DNA of 5,694 bases from Thermoplasmatota archaeon (GTDB lineage: Bacteria; Pseudomonadota; Gammaproteobacteria; Burkholderiales; Thiobacillaceae): NCBI GenBank assembly GCA_023475455.1, contig JAMCVR010000099.1, positions 1 through 5,694 of the forward strand. Direction: 5' to 3'. Shown one piece after another: positions 1-5,694 of this stretch. Each line of letters starts with the position of its first letter. Position 1 is the first letter of the stretch. Position numbers and translations under genes: made by a program. The notes beneath the pieces were generated by a model. The model was not told the origin of the DNA. It saw nothing but the letters and a program-made list of their open reading frames with translations, and made no database searches.

Positions 1-2169
1 GATGAGGCCGAATTCGATCAGGCCATTGCGCTGCCAGCGGATCAGCACTTCATAATGCGGCTGGCCGTCGTGCGAGGCAGGCTGGATCAGCTGGCGATAC
101 GGCAGGAACTGGTTGGCCTCCAGCGCCTGGGCGAAGTCTGCCGCCCAGCCCATTTCCGCTTCCAACCGGCGGAACCCGACTTCGTCCGCCTCGTACAGCA
201 CGACCCGCCCGCTGCCCTCCGATTTGGCGCGATAGCACGCCATGTCGGCCTGGACCATGATGCCGCCCGCGGTGGTCGCGGCCTGGGTGATCGGCGCAAT
301 GCCGGCGCAGGCGCCGAGGGTGAAGCGCCGTCCCTTGTGCTCGAAGCGGAAGTCGCGAATGCGCTGCACCAGCTGCCGACAGACCTGGAGGGCCAGCTCG
401 GGGCGGGTGTCGAACAGGATGAGGCCGAATTCGTCGCCGCCCAGCCGGCCCAGATAGGCATGCGCGGGCAGGGCGGCCTTCATGGTCTGCGCGATGTCGG
501 TCAGCAGGGTGTCGCCCACCGAATGGCCGCAGGTGTCGTTGACCAGCTTGAACTGGTCGAGGTCGATATAGCAGAACGCGTGCTGCTGAGACCGGTCGCG
601 CGCGGTGCGCATGGCGCGCGCCAGGCGCCCCTCCACGGCGCGGCGATTCGGCAGCGCGGTCAGCGGATCGTGGAACGCCATTTCGCGCAGGCTGTCGAGC
701 AGCTGCTTTTTTTCGGTCTCGTCGCGCAGCACGTAGACCGCGCCAAGGCCGCCGTGGCCGGAGAGCGGCGCGCAGCTGTAGCTGATGGCAAGATTCTGGC
801 CCAGGCGGGTGTGCAACTGGGCGGAGCCGGTCTGGTTGTGCGGCGCGGATGCCGGCGACAGGAAGCAGACCGGGGCTTCGTCGCCGCCGCCCATCTGGTC
901 AATCTGCATCAGGCTTTTCAGCGGGCTCAGCGCAGCCTCGTCAAGCGCTATGCCGAGCAGGTTCTCGGCAGCCGGATTGAGATACGTCACCTGGTTGCGG
1001 GCGTTGGTGACGATGACGGCGTCGTTGATCGACTGCAGCGTCACCTGCCAGCGTGCCTTTTCCTCGCTGAGCGCGGCTTCGTCGAGCTTGCGCTGGGTGA
1101 TGTCGAAGCGGATCGACAGGTATTTCAGCGGCAGGCCGGCGTCGTCCTTGATCGGGATGACGGTCGACGCCGTCCAGAACAGCCGGCCATCCTTGGCGCG
1201 GTTGCAGATCTCGCCGCGCCAGGTGCGCCCGTTCGAAATCGTTTCCCACAAGTCCCTGAAAAACGCGGCGTCGTGCCAGCCCGAATCGACGATGCGGTGA
1301 TTCCGGCCGATCAGCTCTTCGCGCGTGTAGCCGCTGATGCTGCAGAACAGGTCGTTGACGAAAGTGATGTTGCCGGCGAGGTCGGTCTCGGACACGTTGG
1401 CCGTGCTGTCGAGCGCCTTTTGCTGTTCGTTGAGATCGGTCAGCAACTGCTCCAGCGCCGCGCCCATATGGTTGAACGCGCGGGTGGTCTGCTGCAGTCC
1501 GGGCGGGCTGCCGGCGCGAATGGGAATATGCGTGCTGTAATCGCCCGCCTCGATCCGGCGCGCGGTCGCGCGCAGGCGGGTCAGGTCCCGCAGCTTGATT
1601 CTGGGCAGCACAGGGGTCAGCCAGCCGAGCAGGGCAAACGCGGCAGCGAGCAGGACGGACAGACGGGTACCGAGATGCCACAGAAAGTCTTCATAGGCAT
1701 GGGAAGACGGCTGGACCGTCAACCGGCCATGGTAGGTGCCGCCGATGACGATGGCTTCCTGCACGAGCGGGACGGCCAGGCCCGTCAACTCGGCAAACCA
1801 GTCGGGGCGGTCGGCGCGGTAAGGAGGCGCTTCTTCGCGCAGGATGTGGCCATTCGGCGCGGTGTATTCCACATACCGCAGGTTGCCGCGGGCGAGCGGG
1901 GCTTTCAGGTGGGCCCGCAAGGCAGTGCGATCGCGCAGGACGGCCGGGTCGACCACCCCCTGCGACAGCGCGGCAAGCTGGGCCGAGGCCTGGATGCGCA
2001 GCGTGGCGCCGGCATCCCGGCGAACAATCTGCAGCGCCTGCTGCCCCGCCAGGACAAGCACGGCAACCAGGACGAGCACAAGCATGCCCGCCACCCGGCC
2101 TTGGGTGCCGAGGCCCGGACGCAGGGTTTGCGCAAGGCGGTCGCAGAGGGCGGGAAAGTGGGCGCGCAT
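1..2169 (-). CDS. Membrane-anchored PAS/GGDEF/EAL cyclic-di-GMP sensor, C-terminus cut by window edge
   Basis: A sensor that would make and/or degrade cyclic di-GMP at the inner membrane. Read from the ATG at 2169, the frame stays open for 723 codons to the edge. Seen in order: a hydrophobic helix at about residues 27-45, a presumed periplasmic segment of about 110 residues, a second membrane helix at about 163-188, and a HAMP-like linker (about 190-250). Then come a PAS domain with PAC-like end (about 255-365, ending FDITQRKL), a weaker second PAS (about 371-485), GGDEF (about 492-660) and the start of EAL (from about 680, YEVLIRW with Glu707). The GGDEF motif is intact (577-581) and LPNRR, DLDQFK and GHSVGD are present, so cyclase activity is plausible. 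The inhibitory RxxD site is replaced by PAHA. The start is uncertain: the ATG has no clear ribosome site, and a TTG at 2214 is in frame. It lies 74 bp after xerC. Domain order is certain; enzymatic balance is inferred. Confidence 0.93.
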   Translation of the reverse strand, partial: MRAHFPALCDRLAQTLRPGLGTQGRVAGMLVLVLVAVLVLAGQQALQIVRRDAGATLRIQASAQLAALSQGVVDPAVLRDRTALRAHLKAPLARGNLRYVEYTAPNGHILREEAPPYRADRPDWFAELTGLAVPLVQEAIVIGGTYHGRLTVQPSSHAYEDFLWHLGTRLSVLLAAAFALLGWLTPVLPRIKLRDLTRLRATARRIEAGDYSTHIPIRAGSPPGLQQTTRAFNHMGAALEQLLTDLNEQQKALDSTANVSETDLAGNITFVNDLFCSISGYTREELIGRNHRIVDSGWHDAAFFRDLWETISNGRTWRGEICNRAKDGRLFWTASTVIPIKDDAGLPLKYLSIRFDITQRKLDEAALSEEKARWQVTLQSINDAVIVTNARNQVTYLNPAAENLLGIALDEAALSPLKSLMQIDQMGGGDEAPVCFLSPASAPHNQTGSAQLHTRLGQNLAISYSCAPLSGHGGLGAVYVLRDETEKKQLLDSLREMAFHDPLTALPNRRAVEGRLARAMRTARDRSQQHAFCYIDLDQFKLVNDTCGHSVGDTLLTDIAQTMKAALPAHAYLGRLGGDEFGLILFDTRPELALQVCRQLVQRIRDFRFEHKGRRFTLGACAGIAPITQAATTAGGIMVQADMACYRAKSEGSGRVVLYEADEVGFRRLEAEMGWAADFAQALEANQFLPYRQLIQPASHDGQPHYEVLIRWQRNGLIEFGLI

Positions 2170-2243
2170 GCGGAAGGAATCGGCCGCATCCGGCGTTTCT
2201 GAAGCGGACGTCAAACCCGGGGCGGCGTCGCCGCGGGCGGAAA

Positions 2244-3155
2244 TCAGCTTTTCTTGCGCGCGCGCGGATGCGCCTGGTCGTACACCTTGGCGAGGTGCTG
2301 CCAGTCGAGGTGGGTGTAGACCTGGGTGCTGCTGATGCTGGCATGGCCGAGCATTTCCTGCACCGCGCGCAGGTCGCCGGACGACTGCAGCACGTGGGTG
2401 GCGAATGCGTGGCGCAGCATGTGCGGGTGCACGTGCTGGCCGAGCCCGGCCTGCCGCGCCCAGCGGTCGAGCCGCAGCTGCACGCTGCGCGGGGTCAGGC
2501 GGCTGCCGCGCCGGCCGATGAAGAGCGCGGCGGTGTGGTCGCGCGCCTCCCCAGGGATACCGTCCCTGCGGGACATAAGCGGCTGCCGCAGCGGCAGCCA
2601 GGCGGCGATGGCGTCGAGCGCCGCCTGGCCCACCGGCACGATGCGGGTTTTGCGGCCCTTGCCGGTGACCTGGGCTTCGCCCGATTGCAGGTTGACGTCG
2701 CCGAGGTCGAGCCCGGCCAGTTCCGACAGGCGCAGGCCGGACGAGTAGAACAACTCGAACATGGCGCGGTCGCGCGTGGCCAGCGTGTCATCCCCGGCGG
2801 GGCGGTCGAGCAGCCGGGTGCAGGTGTCGGGCGACAGGACTTGCGGCAAGGCCTTGGCCGCCTTGGGCGGACGCAGACCGATGCAGGGATTGTTCGCGTA
2901 GCCGAGGCGGCGGCAGGCAAACGTGTAAAACCCGCGCCAGCTCGACAGGTGGCGCGCCACGCTGGCGGCGGTCAGGTTCCGGCCGCGCAGCTTGACGATG
3001 GCGCCGCGGATGTCGGTGACGCCGAGCTCGGCCAGCGGCTTGCCGGAGGTCAGTCTGAAGAGGGTGTCCAGGTCGCGCCGATAGGCCGCGACCGTGTGCG
3101 GCGACAGCCGCCGTTCGGCGGCAAGATGTTGCAGATAGTGCGCGACCGCGTTCAA
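2244..3155 (-). CDS. xerC: Tyrosine recombinase XerC
   Basis: Site-specific recombinase that, with XerD, resolves chromosome dimers at the dif site during cell division. The 303-residue protein has an N-terminal SAM-like DNA-binding domain (about 1-90, with ERRLSPHTVAAYRRDL) and a C-terminal catalytic domain. All six catalytic residues are visible: Arg142 (SGLRLSEL), Lys166 (TGKGRKTR), His245 and Arg248 (HPHMLRHAFATH), His271 (LGHASI) and the nucleophile Tyr280 (QVYTHLD). The ending HLAKVYDQAHPRA is typical of XerC rather than XerD. The start is TTG: an in-frame TGA lies five codons upstream, no ATG or GTG falls between, and GAAAGG sits 8 bases before the TTG. Compared with E. coli XerC from memory, the stretch between WLPLR and ALF is about 11 residues longer (about 194-206) and its DNA forms a hairpin. 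Position after dapF and DUF484 is the classic arrangement. XerD is much less likely given this context. Confidence 0.96.
   Translation of the reverse strand: MNAVAHYLQHLAAERRLSPHTVAAYRRDLDTLFRLTSGKPLAELGVTDIRGAIVKLRGRNLTAASVARHLSSWRGFYTFACRRLGYANNPCIGLRPPKAAKALPQVLSPDTCTRLLDRPAGDDTLATRDRAMFELFYSSGLRLSELAGLDLGDVNLQSGEAQVTGKGRKTRIVPVGQAALDAIAAWLPLRQPLMSRRDGIPGEARDHTAALFIGRRGSRLTPRSVQLRLDRWARQAGLGQHVHPHMLRHAFATHVLQSSGDLRAVQEMLGHASISSTQVYTHLDWQHLAKVYDQAHPRARKKS
2552..2568. repeat. Hairpin-forming segment inside xerC
   Basis: A perfect inverted repeat: CAGGGA (2552-2557), a 5-base loop and TCCCTG (2563-2568). It can be extended by CCC/GGG across a one-base bulge. It lies within the stretch encoding about residues 194-206 of XerC (SRRDGIPGEAR), which looks like an in-frame addition to a surface loop between Lys166 and His245. 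The palindrome is directly visible; that it is an inserted REP-like element is inference. Confidence 0.5.
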
Positions 3156-3163
3156 GCTAAAAA

Positions 3164-3169
3164 CCTTTC
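3164..3169 (-). promoter_or_regulatory. Shine-Dalgarno sequence for xerC
   Basis: On the minus strand GAAAGG ends 8 bases before the TTG start of xerC. It decides the start, because an in-frame TGA (3168-3170) overlaps it and rules out a longer protein. The sequence is the outer edge of the CACAGAG inverted-repeat element (GGTGAAAGG), so the element appears to provide the ribosome binding site. Confidence 0.65.
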
Positions 3170-3304
3170 ACCACAGAGGCACAGAGAACACAGAGGAAAA
3201 AAGCAGGCTTTGCCCTGTTTCTGCGCCCTACCCGCCAGGATCAACATCGGGTCGGCAAGCCATTGATTCCTTGCCTTTCTCTGTGTCTCCGTGTCTCTGT
3301 GGTG
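3164..3304. repeat. MITE-like element with CACAGAG inverted repeats
   Basis: Fills most of the 161-bp gap between the DUF484 gene and xerC. The left arm (about 3169-3198) and the reverse complement of the right arm (about 3276-3304) both begin CACCACAGAG and continue with CAC(A/G)GAGA and CACAGAG blocks. They align with two substitutions and short indels. The core of about 75 bases has no convincing reading frame, but contains a smaller inverted repeat (GGCAAG 3254-3259, CTTGCC 3270-3275). No transposase is present. Similar CACAGAG intergenic repeats are, from memory, common in environmental bacterial genomes; I cannot confirm family membership here. It could be a non-autonomous mobile element or a large structured RNA spacer. 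It separates xerC from the coupled genes upstream, so it may reduce or alter read-through. Confidence 0.75.
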
Positions 3305-3316
3305 AGGCATTCAGGT

Positions 3317-3994
3317 TCAAGCCTGCATCCGCGCCAGCGCGGCGCCGACCAGCTGGCCCAGCCGTTCCAGGTACAGCGTGCCCATGCCGGGATAAAAGCG
3401 CCTGGCTTCCTCGGAAGCCAGCACCAGCAGGCCGGCCGGCGCCGCGCCGGCCGCCGGCCGCAGCGGAATGCAGGCGAAGGCGCGCAGGTGCGGCGACACC
3501 TCGCCGAACCAGTCGCTGGCGTCGTTCACCGCCAGCGCGCCGCACGCCGGTTGCGCCATGGCCGCGGTGCCGTCGCGGACGGCTTGCGTGACGGGGTCGG
3601 TCAGGCCGGGCACGCTGCCGGCCGGCAGGTTCCACGCCCGCAGCGCGTGGTGCGGCACGGCAAAGCCCTCGCGCAGATGGAGGGCCAGCGCGGCGGCGAC
3701 CTCCGGCGGCGTGCGCGCCGCCAGCAGCGCCAGCGTCAGCGCGTGCAGCTTCTCCGAAATGCCGTCGTTTTCCTCGCCAAATTGAATCAGCTCGGCCAGC
3801 TTGTTTTCCAGCATCCGCACCTTGTCGCGCATCGCGATCAGCTGGCGCTCGCTCATCGACACCGCGTGGGTGCCGTGCGGATGCGGAATGTGCAGGTCCG
3901 CCAGCAGGGTGGGGAAGTCGTTGAAGAAATTGGGGTGCCGGGTCAGAAATTCGGCGATGGCCTGTTTGTCCAGGGTGGTGGCTTGCATGTTCAT
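3317..3994 (-). CDS. DUF484 family protein
   Basis: A 225-residue cytoplasmic protein of the DUF484 family, usually encoded between dapF and xerC (E. coli yigA is the counterpart). Function is not established; the family is related to GAF-type sensory domains. The N-terminus carries the family signature: [13 protein letters not shown] (12-24), then LHIPHPHG (34-41) and AVSMSERQ (44-51). A helical, probably coiled-coil stretch follows (about 48-75) and then a GAF-like domain (about 88-225) with the [12 protein letters not shown] ending. No signal peptide or membrane segment is seen. The ATG at 3994 overlaps the dapF stop by 4 bp (ATGA), with GGGAG about 13 bases upstream; a second ATG two codons later is possible. 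A short Ala/Pro/Gly-rich stretch at about 180-188 is encoded by a strong GC hairpin. Role in dimer resolution or cell-wall supply is only suggested by context. Confidence 0.93.
   Translation of the reverse strand: MNMQATTLDKQAIAEFLTRHPNFFNDFPTLLADLHIPHPHGTHAVSMSERQLIAMRDKVRMLENKLAELIQFGEENDGISEKLHALTLALLAARTPPEVAAALALHLREGFAVPHHALRAWNLPAGSVPGLTDPVTQAVRDGTAAMAQPACGALAVNDASDWFGEVSPHLRAFACIPLRPAAGAAPAGLLVLASEEARRFYPGMGTLYLERLGQLVGAALARMQA
3433..3453. repeat. GC hairpin inside the DUF484 gene
   Basis: A perfect inverted repeat with 9-base arms (3433-3441 and 3445-3453) and a 3-base loop, made only of G and C. It encodes the Ala/Gly/Pro stretch at about residues 181-187 of the DUF484 protein, in a loop of the GAF-like domain. 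It may be a small expansion or simply a by-product of GC-rich alanine, glycine and proline codons. Confidence 0.4.
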
Positions 3995-4824
3995 TGGATT
4001 TCTATTTCTCCCTCAAAAACCGTTTCGGCGGGCCCGGTCATGTAAACCGGCCGGCCCGCGCCCGCCCATTCGATCACGAGATCGCCGCCCTTCGTGTGAA
4101 CGCTGACCGGGCTTTTCAGCCAGCCCTGGCGGATGCCCGCGACCGCCGCGGCGCAGGCGCCGCTGCCGCAGGCCAGGGTTTCGCCGGCGCCGCGCTCGTA
4201 GACGCGCAGGCGGATGTCGTGCGGGGTGAGCACCTGCATGAAGCCGGCGTTGACCCGCTGCGGAAAACGCGCATGCGATTCGATGGCGGCTCCGAGGATG
4301 TCCACCGGCGCGCTGTCGAGGTCGTTCACCCGCAGCACCGCGTGCGGGTTGCCCATCGACAGCGCGGCGATGTCGAGGACGTGCTGGCCGACTTTCAGCG
4401 CATAGGTCATGGCCTCGGCCTCGGCCGCGAACGGGATGTCGGCGGGCGCAAAACGCGGCGCGCCCATGTCGACCGTCACCAGGCCGTTGTCGAGCAGGCG
4501 CGGCTCGATGATGCCGGACGCGGTTTCCACGCGGATCGCGGTCTTGCCGGTGAGGCCCTTGTCGCGCACGAAGCGCACGAAGCAGCGCGCGCCGTTGCCG
4601 CACTGCTCCACTTCGCCGCCGTCGGCGTTGAAGATGCGGTAGCGGAAATCGGCGTCGTCGCGCGCGGGCTTCTCGACCAGCAGGATCTGGTCGCAGCCGA
4701 TGCCGAAGTGGCGGTCGGCGATGCGGCGGCACTGCTCGGGCGTGAGCGCGACGGCCTGATTGACGCCGTCGAACACGACGAAATCGTTGCCCAGCCCGTG
4801 CATTTTGGTGAAGCGCAGTTTCAT
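3991..4824 (-). CDS. dapF: Diaminopimelate epimerase DapF
   Basis: Converts LL-diaminopimelate to meso-diaminopimelate, the last shared step before lysine and the form built into peptidoglycan; cytoplasmic and cofactor-independent. The protein is 277 residues, the usual length. It opens with [15 protein letters not shown] (5-19), as expected for the family. The two catalytic cysteines are Cys75 ([10 protein letters not shown]) and Cys219 ([14 protein letters not shown]), which form the acid/base pair. Other family motifs include [10 protein letters not shown] (65-74), MGNPHAV (157-163) and RVNAGFMQV (190-198). The ATG at 4824 overlaps the stop of the CoA-binding gene by 4 bp (ATGA), and its own stop overlaps the DUF484 start in the same way, so translation is probably coupled along the operon. 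No strong Shine-Dalgarno sequence is seen at usual spacing, which fits coupling. No missing residues or frameshifts. Confidence 0.98.
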   Translation of the reverse strand: MKLRFTKMHGLGNDFVVFDGVNQAVALTPEQCRRIADRHFGIGCDQILLVEKPARDDADFRYRIFNADGGEVEQCGNGARCFVRFVRDKGLTGKTAIRVETASGIIEPRLLDNGLVTVDMGAPRFAPADIPFAAEAEAMTYALKVGQHVLDIAALSMGNPHAVLRVNDLDSAPVDILGAAIESHARFPQRVNAGFMQVLTPHDIRLRVYERGAGETLACGSGACAAAVAGIRQGWLKSPVSVHTKGGDLVIEWAGAGRPVYMTGPAETVFEGEIEIQ

Positions 4825-5276
4825 TCAGTCATCAACCTGACGTAATCCTTCAAGAGGCAGCGATCCATCACCACCGTCATGTCGCCGGCCTGCGCCGCGC
4901 GCGCGGCGGCCTCATGGACGATGCCTTCCTGGATCCAGATAGCTGCCGGTAAATGATGCACCGTCGAAAATGGCCGGTGCATGGAGTGTAGCGCCAGGCA
5001 TTGCGCGACGATAGCCGGCACATGCCCGGCGGCGCGGAAGACGTCGACCAGGTCGACCCTGAACGGGATGTCGGCAAGCTGGGCGTAGGCCTTTTCGCCC
5101 AGCACCTCGTCCACCAGCGGGCGCACCGGCACGATGCGGTAGCCGTAGCGCCGCATCGCCTGCGCCACGCGGTAGCTCGGACGCGCGGGCTGCGGCGACA
5201 GGCCGACCACGGCGATGGTCCTGACGGTTTTCAGCAGGGTGCGCAGGGTGTCGTCGCCGGGGTTCACGAACGTCAC
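4821..5276 (-). CDS. CoA-binding domain protein (YccU-like)
   Basis: A small Rossmann-fold protein of the CoA_binding_2 family, related to the nucleotide-binding domain of succinyl-CoA synthetase and to E. coli YccU. Its cellular role is not established; CoA binding is inferred from the family. In 151 residues the motifs are [18 protein letters not shown] (21-38), RIVPVRP (47-53), [13 protein letters not shown] (59-71), VDLVDVFR (74-81), [12 protein letters not shown] (113-124) and [12 protein letters not shown] (134-145). It is longer than E. coli YccU (about 137), mainly because about 12 residues (97-108, [12 protein letters not shown]) seem to be added between CLAL and the [10 protein letters not shown] segment. 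That DNA is less GC-rich and forms a hairpin. The GTG start at 5276 has GGAG 8 bases upstream and overlaps the GNAT stop by 4 bp (GTGA); the stop overlaps dapF by 4 bp. The first 12 codons also occur in the right-end repeat. Confidence 0.9.
   Translation of the reverse strand: MTFVNPGDDTLRTLLKTVRTIAVVGLSPQPARPSYRVAQAMRRYGYRIVPVRPLVDEVLGEKAYAQLADIPFRVDLVDVFRAAGHVPAIVAQCLALHSMHRPFSTVHHLPAAIWIQEGIVHEAAARAAQAGDMTVVMDRCLLKDYVRLMTE
4956..4982. repeat. Hairpin-forming segment inside the YccU-like gene
   Basis: ATGCACCG (4956-4963) and CGGTGCAT (4975-4982) are perfect 8-base inverted arms around an 11-base loop. They sit exactly in the stretch encoding residues 97-108, which has no counterpart in family members I can recall. 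The stretch uses codons such as TTA, CTA and TTT that are rare elsewhere in the window. It resembles a small palindromic insertion kept in frame; the insertion itself is inference. Confidence 0.5.
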
Positions 5277-5367
5277 AGCATGCGCTCCATCACATGGTCG
5301 TCCATCACGAAACCGCTGCCGAGTTCGAACACGCGCGATTCGACGATGCTAAAGCCGTATTTTGCGT
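5241..5367. repeat. First copy of exact 127-bp direct repeat
   Basis: Identical base for base to 5568-5694, at an offset of 327. It covers the last codons of the GNAT gene, the GTGA overlap and the first 12 codons of the YccU-like gene. This copy fits its surroundings: both genes read through it normally. Confidence 0.95.
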
Positions 5368-5566
5368 AGGCGCGGATTGCCTGCGCGTTGCCGCGGTTGA
5401 CCTGCAGCCACAGGCGGCGCGCCTGCTGCCGGCGCGCCCAGTCCTCGACCGTCCGCAGCAGCGCGGCCCCGATGCCGCGGCGCTGGTGGTCGGGATGCAC
5501 GTAGAGCTTGTCGAGCTTGCATCCGCTTTCATCGAGGACGGCGTGGGCGAAGCCGGTCAGCGTGTG
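5273..5566 (-). CDS. GNAT family N-acetyltransferase, 5' end missing
   Basis: C-terminal 97 residues of a GNAT-fold acetyltransferase, which would move an acetyl group from acetyl-CoA to an amine; substrate unknown. Seen: the strand and helix of motif A, LDKLYVHPDHQRRGIGAALL, with the QRRGIG pyrophosphate-binding loop, followed by LWLQVNRGNAQAIRAYAKYGF, the usual motif B with Asn and Tyr, and the ending [15 protein letters not shown] proteins are typically about 140-170 residues, so roughly the first 50-70 are absent. Upstream of the codon at 5564-5566 the frame enters the second copy of the 127-bp repeat and soon meets TGA (5591-5593), so no true start exists in the window; a GTG at 5500 lies inside motif A and is not the start. 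Its stop overlaps the next gene by 4 bp. The loss is probably an assembly effect at the contig end rather than a real broken gene. Confidence 0.88.
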   Translation of the reverse strand, partial: HTLTGFAHAVLDESGCKLDKLYVHPDHQRRGIGAALLRTVEDWARRQQARRLWLQVNRGNAQAIRAYAKYGFSIVESRVFELGSGFVMDDHVMERML

Positions 5567-5567
5567 G

Positions 5568-5694
5568 GCGCAGGGTGTCGTCGCCGGGGTTCACGAACGT
5601 CACAGCATGCGCTCCATCACATGGTCGTCCATCACGAAACCGCTGCCGAGTTCGAACACGCGCGATTCGACGATGCTAAAGCCGTATTTTGCGT
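5568..5694. repeat. Second copy of exact 127-bp direct repeat at the window end
   Basis: Exact copy of 5241-5367 that ends at the final base of the window. On the minus strand it encodes the last 30 residues of the GNAT protein plus stop (5600-5692), then the GTG start and first 12 codons of the YccU-like protein (from 5603). After the junction at 5567/5568 that frame continues with unrelated codons and stops, so no second YccU-like gene exists. Length 127 and termination at the edge suggest a k-mer overlap in the assembly; a real tandem duplication with a 327-bp unit is the alternative. Confidence 0.95.

Noticed and set aside
55..2202. A 715-codon open frame on the plus strand
   Set aside because: It lies antisense to the PAS/GGDEF/EAL gene, whose translation shows clear domains and motifs. 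The plus-strand product is rich in Ala, Gly, Arg and Gln with no recognisable motif, as expected for a shadow frame in GC-rich DNA.
2222..2234. GC-rich palindrome just after the xerC stop, considered as a terminator
   Set aside because: GCGGCG-T-CGCCGC can form only a short stem and is followed by just a short TTT, not a T-tract, so a rho-independent terminator is not supported.
3169..3304. CACAGAG blocks considered as a CRISPR array
   Set aside because: The blocks are short, adjacent and arranged as two inverted arms without regular spacers, so they are terminal repeats and not an array.
2268..4845. Long plus-strand open frames opposite xerC, DUF484 and dapF (2268-3266, 3263-4045, 3994-4845)
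   Set aside because: Each mirrors a well-supported minus-strand gene; none has a recognisable domain or a convincing ribosome site.
5273..5500. A short GNAT protein beginning at the GTG at 5500
   Set aside because: This GTG encodes the conserved Val of motif A (LYVHPDHQ). The acetyltransferase motif continues upstream in the same frame, so it is not a real start.
5305..5532. A 75-codon minus-strand frame overlapping the GNAT gene
   Set aside because: It is the frame shifted by one from the GNAT protein and lacks any motif; the GNAT frame carries the QRRGIG motif.

Overview
The window looks like the chromosome of a GC-rich Proteobacterium, most likely a betaproteobacterium. This rests on the dapF–DUF484–xerC gene order, high-GC codon use and intergenic CACAGAG-type repeats; no rRNA or other phylogenetic marker is present. 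All recognisable genes lie on the minus strand, so transcription runs from high to low coordinates.

Layout in the direction of transcription. At 5273-5566 is a GNAT acetyltransferase that lacks its 5' end. It is followed by a CoA-binding (YccU-like) protein (4821-5276), diaminopimelate epimerase dapF (3991-4824) and a DUF484 protein (3317-3994). Each neighbouring pair among these four genes overlaps by exactly 4 bp (GTGA or ATGA), which is the mark of a translationally coupled operon. A 161-bp gap follows, holding a MITE-like element with CACAGAG inverted repeats. The tyrosine recombinase xerC (2244-3155) comes next; it starts at TTG and uses a Shine-Dalgarno sequence lying at the edge of the element. 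Last is a large membrane-anchored sensor with HAMP, two PAS domains, GGDEF and the start of an EAL domain (from 2169, running off the left edge).

Functionally, dapF supplies meso-diaminopimelate for lysine and peptidoglycan, and XerC resolves chromosome dimers. The DUF484 protein is a conserved companion of these two with no settled function. The cyclic-di-GMP sensor is an accessory gene downstream.

The right end is abnormal. The last 127 bases (5568-5694) exactly repeat 5241-5367, and the match stops at the window edge. A length of exactly 127 is a common maximum k-mer in de Bruijn assemblers, so this is probably a contig end closing on itself, or less likely a real 327-bp tandem duplication. 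It cuts off the 5' end of the GNAT gene.

I see no undescribed defence, mobile or RNA system here. The biologically interesting points are small: hairpin-forming segments that appear to have been added in frame to conserved genes (xerC, the YccU-like gene, perhaps DUF484), and the repeat element that supplies the xerC ribosome binding site.
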